A stretch of 39,495 nucleotides of DNA, from the NCBI GenBank assembly GCA_003499925.1, contig DNRQ01000105.1:31288-70782 (forward strand), read 5' to 3'. Made by a program: the position numbers and the translations under genes. This DNA is from Geobacter sp. Its GTDB lineage: Bacteria; Desulfobacterota; Desulfuromonadia; Geobacterales; Geobacteraceae. This document shows positions 1 through 7,341 of this stretch, piece by piece (position 1 is the stretch's first letter; the number at the start of each line of letters is the position of its first letter). The notes under the pieces are model-generated. The model was not told where the DNA came from, searched no databases, and worked only from the letters and a program-made list of their open reading frames with translations.

Positions 1-34
1 AGTTGTTGGTAGCGGAATATTGTTTGCTAATCAG
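1..34 (+). repeat. Dispersed repeat, left copy
   Basis: The first 34 bases match positions 24938-24969: the first 17 bases are identical, and both copies end in TTGCTAATCAG after a short variable middle. The left copy lies directly upstream of tssA, the right copy just past the end of the T6SS cargo genes. The sequence may extend left of the window. It may be the edge of a dispersed intergenic element; nothing in it codes. Confidence 0.6.
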
Positions 35-84
35 AAAAGGTTTTCGCCGAGGCTATGAAAAGATTTGCCGGAACGGAGAACACC

Positions 85-1695
85 ATGGATCTCTCAGCAT
101 TGGGTACACAGCCTATCAGTAGAGAAAATCCGGCGGGGTCGGAGGTGCGCTATGACCCGGCCTTCGACGAACTGCAGACCGAGGTGGACAAGCTTTCCTC
201 CCCGGCGGCTGCCGGCCCGGTCGACTGGGAAAAGGTGGGCCGGTCTGCCGCCGACATCCTGATGCACAGGTCCAAGGATCTGCTGGTGGCAAGCTACCTT
301 GCGGTCGCCCTGATCCATACCCGGCGCAATGACGGCTTCGGCGTGGGGCTCCAGATCTATCTGGAACTGATCGAGCATTTCTGGGAAGAGTTGTATCCGC
401 AGAAAACTCGCATGCGGGGACGGGTACGTGCCCTGGAATGGTGGCTGGAAAAGAGCGAAGCCGCTCTGAAACAAGTCCACGACCTCTCCTTTCCGACCGA
501 TCAGATTGTCCTGATCAAAGAGAACCTGAGCAGGCTCGGCGGTTTCCTGGGAGAACACCTGGAGGACTCCCCTTCCCTCGCCCCGATCAAGGAGTATTTC
601 AACGACCTGCAGCACGCATCCGCCGAAACAGAGGAAACCATGGCGCAGGCCCAGGTTTCTCCTGAGACGTTCGACGAAGAGCCGTCCGCAGCGGCGGCCC
701 AGCAGATGGAGTCGCATGATATTGCCGCACTGCAGGAATTCACATCTCAGCAGGAGGCCGCCAGGGCACTGAATGACCGGCTGATAAAAGTCAACGAAGC
801 GTCTTTTCATCTCTGGCAGCAGGACCTGGCCAGTCCGCACGCTTACCGTCTGACGCGGAAGGCCGCCTGGTATGCCGTGGATGAGCTGCCACCCGCAATT
901 GATGGCCAAACCAAGATACCGCCGCCACCCTCTCAGGTTAAAAACCTGCTCTTAGATCTGCGCCAAAACAGCGATGACGAGGCGCTGCTGAAAGCCGCCG
1001 AAACTCGCCAGCCCCAGTACATCTTCTGGATCGATCTCAACTTCCTGATAGCCGAAGCCATGACTCATCTCGGGAGTCGCTTTGAAAGAGCGCACAAAGC
1101 GGTCTGCCAGGAAACCGCCTTCCTGCTGCACCGCTTGCCCGGTCTGGAGAAGTTGTCCTTTTCCGACGGGACCCCGTTTGCAGCGCCCGACACCCGGCAG
1201 TGGCTGAAGCAAATCGCCTTCCTGCGAGCACCGTCGGACACCTCGGCCCCGAGTTCGACGGATTCGAACACTGAAGCACGAACGGATTCGATCACTGAAG
1301 CAAGAATGGAAGCGGTCATTGAGAAGAAAATAGCAGAACTGCAGCAACTTGTTGGCGAGGGGAAACTGTTCGAGGCAATGGAGGTCGCTCAGCAGAAATT
1401 GCAGAGCAGCTCTTCCCGGCGCGAAAACCTGCTCTGGCGGCTATCGTTGTCCCAGATGCTCGTCGACCTCGGGAAATCGAGGCTCGCCCTGCCGCACATG
1501 GAGCAGGTGCTACAAGATATCTCCAGGCACGGGCTGGAGCAGTATGACCCAAGCCTGGCCTTGCGGGGTTTCAAGCTGGCTTGGCTCGCCTTTGACAGCC
1601 AGACGGAGCAGAAATTCAAGGATCAGGGGCAGGATGTGCTGCATCAGATCGGACGGTTCAATATGCCGGAAATGGTGCGCCTGACGAGTGGCTAG
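85..1695 (+). CDS. tssA: T6SS baseplate/sheath-cap protein TssA (ImpA_N + VasJ type)
   Basis: TssA organises T6SS sheath and tube assembly in the cytoplasm, working with the baseplate and the growing sheath tip. The N-terminal ~150 residues have the ImpA_N pattern (opening MDLSALGTQPIS, then LVASYLAVALIHT, and RVRALEWWLEK). A Glu/Ala/Ser-rich variable linker follows near residues 190-240, and the C-terminal half has the VasJ-like pattern (FWIDLNFLIAEAM, then LFEAMEVAQQKL, LWRLSLSQML and QYDPSLALRG). I chose the ATG at 85 over the one at 55 because a GGAG lies six bases before it and family members start at this point. The protein is 536 residues. It is first in a plus-strand run with tssB and tssC 105 bases downstream. 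A small near-duplicate coding patch, TEARTDSITEAR, lies before the C-terminal domain. Confidence 0.93.
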   Translation: MDLSALGTQPISRENPAGSEVRYDPAFDELQTEVDKLSSPAAAGPVDWEKVGRSAADILMHRSKDLLVASYLAVALIHTRRNDGFGVGLQIYLELIEHFWEELYPQKTRMRGRVRALEWWLEKSEAALKQVHDLSFPTDQIVLIKENLSRLGGFLGEHLEDSPSLAPIKEYFNDLQHASAETEETMAQAQVSPETFDEEPSAAAAQQMESHDIAALQEFTSQQEAARALNDRLIKVNEASFHLWQQDLASPHAYRLTRKAAWYAVDELPPAIDGQTKIPPPPSQVKNLLLDLRQNSDDEALLKAAETRQPQYIFWIDLNFLIAEAMTHLGSRFERAHKAVCQETAFLLHRLPGLEKLSFSDGTPFAAPDTRQWLKQIAFLRAPSDTSAPSSTDSNTEARTDSITEARMEAVIEKKIAELQQLVGEGKLFEAMEVAQQKLQSSSSRRENLLWRLSLSQMLVDLGKSRLALPHMEQVLQDISRHGLEQYDPSLALRGFKLAWLAFDSQTEQKFKDQGQDVLHQIGRFNMPEMVRLTSG

Positions 1696-1799
1696 CTAGC
1701 TTCAGGCATCACGAAAGCAGTGGCTGACGAACAAGCGGCCGGAATCTCGGTTAGATAGGGACTTCTTCTTAGAGCAGATCATCTCAATGGGAGGCATAC

Positions 1800-2285
1800 A
1801 TGCCAAAACAGGGAACGGTTGCACCGAAGGAACGCGTCAACATCGTTTATCGGCCTTCACAGGGCGAAACCCGGGAAGACGTTGAGCTCCCCTTGAAGAT
1901 GCTGGTGCTGGGGGATTTCACCGGAAACCCGGATGGACATCCCGTGGAACAGCGTGAACCGGTCAATGTCAATAAGGGCAACTTCAACGACATCCTGAAA
2001 GCCCAGAATATCAGCATCAACGTCAGCGTCCCAAATCAGCTTGTGCAGGAGAGCGGTCATAACTTGAACGTACAACTACGGGTAGAGTCCATGAAGGACT
2101 TCGGGCCGGAGGCGATCGTGGAGCAGGTCCCCGAATTGAAGCGGCTGCTGGAACTGCGCGAGGCGCTGCGGGCGCTGAAGGGACCGCTGGCCAACGCTCC
2201 GGAATTCCGCAAAAGAATCCAGGATCTGCTCACGGACGACACCACCCGACAGAGGCTGTTGACCGAAATCGGCATCGATGGATAA
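1800..2285 (+). CDS. tssB: T6SS contractile sheath small subunit TssB (VipA/ImpB)
   Basis: TssB pairs with TssC to form the contractile sheath that drives the Hcp tube out of the cell. The 161-residue length is normal for the family. Hallmarks are the N-terminal KERVNIVYRP, LPLKMLVLGDFTG around residues 35-47, and a C-terminal LRALKGPLANAPEFRKRIQ segment that in known sheaths packs against TssC. The ATG is preceded by GGGAGG at a good distance. tssC begins nine bases downstream, so the two are almost certainly co-translated, matching the usual tssB-tssC arrangement. Confidence 0.97.
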   Translation: MPKQGTVAPKERVNIVYRPSQGETREDVELPLKMLVLGDFTGNPDGHPVEQREPVNVNKGNFNDILKAQNISINVSVPNQLVQESGHNLNVQLRVESMKDFGPEAIVEQVPELKRLLELREALRALKGPLANAPEFRKRIQDLLTDDTTRQRLLTEIGIDG

Positions 2286-2294
2286 GGAGGAAAC

Positions 2295-3788
2295 ATGAGC
2301 ACGGAACGGACAGCCGTACCATCCACTGCGGATCGTCCCCTGGTGCAGGCAACCCTGCTCGAGGAGATAGTTCAGGCAACGCGGCTCAAACCGGCGGACG
2401 ACGCCTACTCCATTACCCTCAGAGGGGTGGAGGCACTCGTCACCCAGCTGCTTGAGACGGGGCACGAGCCGGCCAAGGTTTCCAGGGCCGGCCTGGACGA
2501 TATGATCGCCGAAATCGACCGCAAGCTGAGCCTGCAGGTGGACGAGATCCTCCACAGTGCCGAATTCCAAAAGCTGGAATCGACCTGGCGCTCCCTCCAC
2601 TTCCTGGTGGAGCGCGTCGATTTTCACGAAAACGTCAAGGTCGAGATGCTGCACGTGACCAAGGATGAACTGATGGAAGATTTCGAGGATGCCCCGGAAG
2701 TGGTCAAATCCGGGCTCTACAAAACGGTCTACACCGCCGAGTACGGCCAGTTCGGCGGCAAGCCCTATGCCTGCCTGATCGGCAACTACGAATTCGGAGC
2801 CGGTCCCAAGGATATCAGGCTGCTTCAGGATACGGCAGCAGTGGCCGCCATGTCGCACACGCCGTTCATAGCGGCGACGGCGGCGAGCTTTTTCGGCCTC
2901 GACGACTTCAATACCCTGCCCAACCTCAAGGACATCAAATCGATCATGGAAGGGCCGCAGTACATCAAGTGGCAGTCCTTCCGCGAGACCGAGGACGCCC
3001 GCTACGTCGGGCTGACCCTGCCGCGTTTCCTGCTCCGCTTGCCTTACGGACCGGATACCACGCCGGTGAAAAGCTTCAATTATCAGGAAGACGTATCGGC
3101 GAGCCACGAGCACTACAGCTGGGGCAATGCGGCTTTTGCCTTCGCCTCGCGCATCTCCGAGAGTTTTTCCCAATACCGCTGGTGCGCCAACATCATCGGT
3201 CCACAGAGCGGCGGCGCGGTGGAAGACCTGCCGCTGCACCAGTATGAAGCAATGGGGGCGATTCAGACCAAGATCCCGACCGAAGTCCTGATCTCGGAGC
3301 GGCGCGAGTTCGAGCTGGCCGAAGAGGGATTCATCGCCCTGACCATGCGCAAAGGAAGCGACAACGCAGCCTTCTTCTCGGCCAACTCGGTGCAGAAACC
3401 GAAGCACTTCCCCAGCAGCGCCGAGGGCAAGGAAGCCGAGCTCAACTACAAACTCGGCCTGCAGCTCCCCTACATGTTCATCATCAGCCGTCTTGCCCAT
3501 TACCTGAAGGTGATCCAGCGCGAGCACATCGGCACCTGGATCGAGCGTAGCGACCTGGAACAGGAGCTCAACACCTGGATCCGCCAGTACGTCTCCGACA
3601 TGGACAACCCGATGCCCGGCGTCAGAAGCCGCAGGCCGTTGCGCCAGGCGGAAGTTGCCGTAGAGGAAGTTCCCGGCGAATCGGGATGGTACCGGGTTTC
3701 CCTGAAGGTGAGACCGCACTTCAAGTACATGGGATCCTATTTCACCCTGTCCCTGGTCGGCAAACTGGACAAGGAACCGGGGGCCTGA
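2295..3788 (+). CDS. tssC: T6SS contractile sheath large subunit TssC (VipB/ImpC)
   Basis: TssC is the large sheath subunit; with TssB it builds the cytoplasmic contractile tube and is recycled by ClpV. The 497 residues cover the whole family. Typical stretches are FQKLESTWRSLHFLVER (about residues 92-108), the LIGNYEF core segment, SFFGLDDFNTLPNL, WQSFRETEDARYVGLTLPRFLLRLPYG and the C-terminal PGESGWYRVSLKVRPHFKYMG. A strong GGAGG lies just before the ATG. No frameshift or missing region is visible. Confidence 0.98.
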   Translation: MSTERTAVPSTADRPLVQATLLEEIVQATRLKPADDAYSITLRGVEALVTQLLETGHEPAKVSRAGLDDMIAEIDRKLSLQVDEILHSAEFQKLESTWRSLHFLVERVDFHENVKVEMLHVTKDELMEDFEDAPEVVKSGLYKTVYTAEYGQFGGKPYACLIGNYEFGAGPKDIRLLQDTAAVAAMSHTPFIAATAASFFGLDDFNTLPNLKDIKSIMEGPQYIKWQSFRETEDARYVGLTLPRFLLRLPYGPDTTPVKSFNYQEDVSASHEHYSWGNAAFAFASRISESFSQYRWCANIIGPQSGGAVEDLPLHQYEAMGAIQTKIPTEVLISERREFELAEEGFIALTMRKGSDNAAFFSANSVQKPKHFPSSAEGKEAELNYKLGLQLPYMFIISRLAHYLKVIQREHIGTWIERSDLEQELNTWIRQYVSDMDNPMPGVRSRRPLRQAEVAVEEVPGESGWYRVSLKVRPHFKYMGSYFTLSLVGKLDKEPGA

Positions 3789-3898
3789 TGCATCATGTTA
3801 CGCCGGCGGCGAGTTAACCGGCGCCCGAACAAAGACGCTGTACCACACGGAGACATCTGCATGTGGTGTCCCCACTACGACAAAGGAGGTAAGTTCGC

Positions 3899-4384
3899 AT
3901 GGCTATGCCCGCACACTTAACCCTTCAGGGTGAGAAACAAGGAAAGATCGACGGTTCCTGCGACATGCAGGGACGGGAGAGTACTATCCTCGTCTACGGC
4001 GTGAATCACGACATCACCATCCCCCGCAGTCCGACCGACGGCCTTGCCACCGGCAAGCGCGTCCATGGACCTCTCACCGTCACCAAAGAATTCGACAGGA
4101 GTTCACCGAAACTCTACCAGGCGCTCTGCACCGGCGAGCACATGAAGAACGTTACCCTGAAATGGTACCGGATTACCAAGCAAGGCACCGAAGAGCATTA
4201 CTTCACCCACGTTTTGGAAGATGCCATCATCGTCGGCATCCGTCCTGTCATGCCCATCACGCTGCTCGCAAGCAACGAGCCCTACCGTCACATGGAAGAC
4301 ATCTCGTTCACCTACAAGAAGATCAAGTGGACCTGGGAGCCCAACGGAATCGAAGCCGAAGATTCCTGGGCTGTTCCCAAGTAA
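3899..4384 (+). CDS. hcp: T6SS inner tube protein Hcp (TssD)
   Basis: Hcp forms the hexameric rings stacked inside the sheath and is secreted with the spike; it can also carry small effectors in its lumen. The 161-residue product shows the family order: start MAMPAHLTLQGEKQG, a VYGVNHDITIPR strand, GKRVHGPLTVTKEFDRSSP, then YFTHVLEDAIIVGI and the terminal EDISFTYKKIKWTWE. A GGAGGT precedes the ATG. The ~110-base gap after tssC is longer than the others in this block and could hold a processing or promoter site for the abundant Hcp. No toxin extension is visible. Confidence 0.97.
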   Translation: MAMPAHLTLQGEKQGKIDGSCDMQGRESTILVYGVNHDITIPRSPTDGLATGKRVHGPLTVTKEFDRSSPKLYQALCTGEHMKNVTLKWYRITKQGTEEHYFTHVLEDAIIVGIRPVMPITLLASNEPYRHMEDISFTYKKIKWTWEPNGIEAEDSWAVPK

Positions 4385-4658
4385 TTTCTTCTCTTCCAGT
4401 TCACAGCCAACCTCGTTGGCTCGAATTTTCGCTAAAGAACCTCCCTCCCCTTCAAGGGGAGGGTTGGGGTAGGGATGGGGGCAATTCGGCGCCGAAACGC
4501 CCAACCCCATCTTGACCTCCCCTTGACTTGTCAGCCGTAGCATTGGCGAAGGCTGAAGAGGGAGGAACGTGAACAGCTGTAGATTGAAACAGACAGGTCA
4601 GCCAATGAATTTTCCAGTTGAAGGTTAAGATAATGCGACGATTAAACAGGATTTACCG
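4385..4658. repeat. Intergenic region with palindromic and dispersed repeats
   Basis: No gene is visible in this hcp-to-next-gene gap. At 4442-4465 there is a palindromic G/C-rich element (CCCTCCCCTTCAAGGGGAGGG) followed by G-rich sequence, of a type that recurs near 5319-5412, 24885-24940 and 26246-26297. At 4520-4553 the sequence CTTGACTTGTCAGCCGTAGC recurs at 24792-24811. The hairpin may attenuate transcription downstream of the highly expressed hcp, but it lacks a clear U-tract. Confidence 0.6.
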
Positions 4659-4880
4659 TTGAGTTTTTGGCAGGCTCAATATGAAGAGGACCTCCATTTC
4701 ATGAAAGACTCTCTACTACTCCTGCTAACTGCTTCTTATGCTTCGATTGTGGCATGGTCGTTTTGGCATTCTGCAGGTCAAAATGGGTTCGATTTACTTG
4801 CAATCCTCGTTATGACAACCTTGTTTGCCGACAACGTACGGCTGAGGCGCAAACTCAAAAAAGGGGAAAACCGTGCCTGA
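4659..4880 (+). CDS. Small two-helix membrane protein preceding tssE
   Basis: I do not recognise this gene. The product is up to 73 residues, with two hydrophobic stretches (SLLLLLTASYASIVAWSFW and FDLLAILVMTTLFA) separated by a short polar loop, and a basic C-terminal tail (RLRRKLKKGENRA). The start is uncertain: TTG at 4659 gives the longest form and ATG at 4701 would give 59 residues, both keeping the two helices. Its stop overlaps the GTG start of tssE by eight bases, which suggests translational coupling and argues that it is real. It could be an accessory inner-membrane protein of the secretion system. Confidence 0.6.
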   Translation: MSFWQAQYEEDLHFMKDSLLLLLTASYASIVAWSFWHSAGQNGFDLLAILVMTTLFADNVRLRRKLKKGENRA

Positions 4881-5283
4881 GCAACGATTACTGGAACGAC
4901 TCCGCTCAATTGAGCGAGCGCCCGTGCGCCTTGGCGGCGACAATCAGCGGCGCTGCATCGACTCGGTGCTGTCCCACCTGCAACGGATACTCAACACCCG
5001 GCAGGGAAACGTACCCATCGCCGGCGATTACGGGATCCCCGACTTCCTCGACTTCCTCCAGACCTACCCGGAATCAGTGCATCAAATCGAACACAACATC
5101 AAGAACGCCATCGACAAGTACGAGCCCAGACTCTCCGGAGCAACCGTGACCTACGTCCCCGATGAGGACGAGACACTAACGCTGCGCTTCGAAATCATTG
5201 CGTGCCTGACTGTGGAAACCGGCCGGAAAGTATTTTTCGAGACGGTTGTCGATACGGACGGGAGGGTACACATTCATAAGTAA
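4873..5283 (+). CDS. tssE: T6SS baseplate protein TssE (gp25-like)
   Basis: TssE is the gp25-like wedge protein of the baseplate that nucleates sheath polymerisation with TssF, TssG and TssK. The 136-residue product begins MPEQRLLERL. It contains LQRILNTRQGNVPIAGDYGIPDF (the family's LLNTR...YGLPD signature) and a C-terminal half with IEHNIKNAIDKYEPRL followed by beta strands (LTLRFEIIACLTVETG). The start is a GTG inside the end of the preceding small gene, with GGGGAAAACC upstream. The conserved Arg and Glu residues expected to act in the core bundle appear present. Confidence 0.93.
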   Translation: MPEQRLLERLRSIERAPVRLGGDNQRRCIDSVLSHLQRILNTRQGNVPIAGDYGIPDFLDFLQTYPESVHQIEHNIKNAIDKYEPRLSGATVTYVPDEDETLTLRFEIIACLTVETGRKVFFETVVDTDGRVHIHK

Positions 5284-5318
5284 TTTCCGAAGAAGCACCA
5301 ATTCTCCCGCTTGGTCTT

Positions 5319-5412
5319 CTCCCCTCCCTTGATGGGAGGGGCGGGGGGAGGGTGAGGCTCATGCGAGCTTTTCACCCTCTCCCCAGCCCTTGTCAAGGGG
5401 GAGGGGGTGTTG
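5319..5412. repeat. G-rich palindromic intergenic repeats (two copies)
   Basis: Two hairpin-forming units lie after tssE: CCCCTCCCTTGATGGGAGGGG at about 5321-5341, followed by a G-run, and CCAGCCCTTGTCAAGGGGGAGG at about 5384-5405. They belong to the same family of short intergenic palindromes as those after hcp and near 24.9 and 26.26 kb. No coding capacity is seen. Confidence 0.6.
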
Positions 5413-5423
5413 CTGTAGATTTT

Positions 5424-5542
5424 TCTCGTTCCCAAGCTCCAGCTTGGGAATGTAATTGCTGGCAAAGCTCCAGCTTTGAAGCGTAGTGAAGCGGAGCTTC
5501 CCGTACAATTTCACGTTCCCAAGCTGGAGCTTGGGAACGAGA
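5424..5542. repeat. Inverted-repeat element (REP/MITE-like) between tssE and tssF
   Basis: A 27-base sequence at 5424-5450 (TCTCGTTCCCAAGCTCCAGC, then TTGGGAA) is repeated exactly in inverse orientation at 5516-5542, with 65 bases between. Each arm is itself nearly palindromic. The interior holds further related partial palindromes (AAAGCTCCAGCTTT at about 5464-5477, GAAGCGGAGCTTC at about 5488-5500). This is the architecture of a paired REP sequence or a small non-autonomous element. It sits inside an otherwise tight T6SS operon, 66 bases before the tssF start, and could affect mRNA stability. Confidence 0.75.
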
Positions 5543-5607
5543 TGGCTGGATAAACTGGGACACGTTGGCCAGGTGGAGCTAACCGACCACCCCCTTCAGA
5601 GGAAATA

Positions 5608-7341
5608 ATGACAAACCATTTTTTCGACTCTGAACTGAACCTCTTAAAAGAACTCGCCACGGAATTCGGCCGCGCCAACCCGGTGCTGGCGCCGCTTCTG
5701 GACGGGAACAGGACCGACCCCGACGTTGAGCGGCTTCTGGAGGCTGTCGCCTTCCAAAACGCCATGCTGCGCCGGAAACTGGAGTGCGATTTTCCGGAGC
5801 TGGTCCATAAGCTCGCGCAGCTGATCCTGCCCCACTACCTGCGTCCGATTCCCGCGACAACCATTATCGGCTTCACCCCGCACACCACATCGGGACAATC
5901 CGCCGCCATCCCGGCCGGCACCCAGTTCGCCTCCGCGCCGGTCGACGGCACCACCTGCCGCTTCACGACGACCGCAGAGGCAAAGCTCCACCCGCTGGAA
6001 CTGACTGACGCGTCGTTCTCCCAGCACTCCGGACGGACCGGGGCGATTCGCCTGTCCCTGACACTGAAAGGTCTGCCCCTCTCTCTCTGGCAGCCGGGGG
6101 CATTGCGCCTGTTCCTTGCCGGCGATCACGCCTTTGCCACTGAACTGTACCTGCTCCTCAGCCGGCATGTTACGCGAGTACTCCTGACTCCCGGTGACGG
6201 CGGCACTGCCGTCGAACTGCCGGCCAGCTGCCTGACTCCTGCCGGTTTCGGCGAAACAGAGGCGCTACTCCCCTACCCGCCCCATGCCTTCCCCGGCTAT
6301 CGTCTGCTGCAGGAGTATTTCAGTACCCCGGAGAAGTTCCTCTTTTTCGACCTGAGCGGCTGGGAGCGCTGGCAGCAGCGCGGGGATGGGATGCGGTTCA
6401 GCATCTGCTTCGAACTGGACAGCCCTCCCTCCCTGCCGCAGCGGATCAGGCGCGAGAGTTTTGCCCTGCATGCCGTCCCGGCCGTCAACCTGTTCTCCCA
6501 TGACGCCGCCCCGATCTCCGTCAATCACCGTATCGGCAGCTACCTTGTCCGCCCTGCCGGCCCCACTCCCGCCCACTGCCAGGTTTTCTCCGTTGACCGG
6601 GTAACCGGCTACACGCGCACGACCGGCCGCGAAAGAAGCTATCTCCCGTTCGATCTGTCCAGCTCCGACAGCATTCCGGAGCCGACCTATCATGCACAGC
6701 TGGCGCAATCGAATCGCCACAGCGCTCATGATGTCCATCTCGGCGTCGCGTTCCCGGGAGGGGTTCCACCCGCCGACTCGGAAACCCTCTCGATTAGCCT
6801 GACCTGTAGCAACGGCAGTCTCCCCGACAACCTGCACATAGGAGATATCGCGGCCGCGCTCTCCCCCCTGCCTGATATCGTCTCAGGCCGCAACATCACC
6901 CCGGTGAATCCGGGCCACCCCCCACCGCTGGGTCCCGGACTGCTCCGGCAACTCACCTCCCACCTTTACCTGAACCATCTGTCGCTGGAGAAAGTGGAGC
7001 ATCTGCGCACGCTTCTAGAGCTGTACCTGTTCCCCGAGCACCGCAGCGGCTCCCGGGGCGCGGCTAGTCTGAAGCGTATTTCAGGTATTCAGGCTCTGCA
7101 GGTGATTGCAGACAGACAGACGGTTTCTGGGATCCCCATGACCGGCCGGGAGATCCGCATCAAGGTGCGCCAGGATCATTTCGCCGGTCCGGGAGACCTG
7201 TATCTGTTCGGCTGCGTGCTCGATCATTTTCTGGCGAGCTACGCGTCGCTGCAGAGCTACACCCGGCTGGTATTCCACGAAACTTTGAGGGGGGAGACCT
7301 GTCAGTGGCCGACACGACTGGGAAACCAAGCTATCCGGTGA
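5608..7341 (+). CDS. tssF: T6SS baseplate wedge protein TssF (first, stand-alone copy)
   Basis: TssF is a baseplate wedge subunit; in characterised systems two TssF copies embrace one TssG. The 577-residue protein is a full-length family member, opening FFDSELNLLKELATEFGRANP, then the signature DPDVERLLEAVAFQNAMLRRKLE and LRPIPATTIIGFTPHT. The LSLEKVEHLRTLLELY and GPGDLYLFGCVLDHFLASYASL segments near the C-terminus are also typical. The start is an ATG with GAGG six bases upstream. The gene overlaps the following tssG-tssF fusion by 37 bases, so the two are coupled. A second TssF copy is present in that fusion, with clear but partial similarity (HYLRPIPATTIIGFTP here, WDFRPIPATTIVAFTP there). 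Confidence 0.95.
   Translation: MTNHFFDSELNLLKELATEFGRANPVLAPLLDGNRTDPDVERLLEAVAFQNAMLRRKLECDFPELVHKLAQLILPHYLRPIPATTIIGFTPHTTSGQSAAIPAGTQFASAPVDGTTCRFTTTAEAKLHPLELTDASFSQHSGRTGAIRLSLTLKGLPLSLWQPGALRLFLAGDHAFATELYLLLSRHVTRVLLTPGDGGTAVELPASCLTPAGFGETEALLPYPPHAFPGYRLLQEYFSTPEKFLFFDLSGWERWQQRGDGMRFSICFELDSPPSLPQRIRRESFALHAVPAVNLFSHDAAPISVNHRIGSYLVRPAGPTPAHCQVFSVDRVTGYTRTTGRERSYLPFDLSSSDSIPEPTYHAQLAQSNRHSAHDVHLGVAFPGGVPPADSETLSISLTCSNGSLPDNLHIGDIAAALSPLPDIVSGRNITPVNPGHPPPLGPGLLRQLTSHLYLNHLSLEKVEHLRTLLELYLFPEHRSGSRGAASLKRISGIQALQVIADRQTVSGIPMTGREIRIKVRQDHFAGPGDLYLFGCVLDHFLASYASLQSYTRLVFHETLRGETCQWPTRLGNQAIR

Noticed and set aside
94..909. Long open frame on the minus strand inside tssA
   Set aside because: It is the antisense of a clear tssA gene in GC-rich DNA, with no ribosome site and no recognisable domain.
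2076..3719. 547-codon open frame on the minus strand opposite tssB/tssC
   Set aside because: It mirrors the TssC coding sequence; the open frame is explained by codon bias in GC-rich DNA and has no family features.
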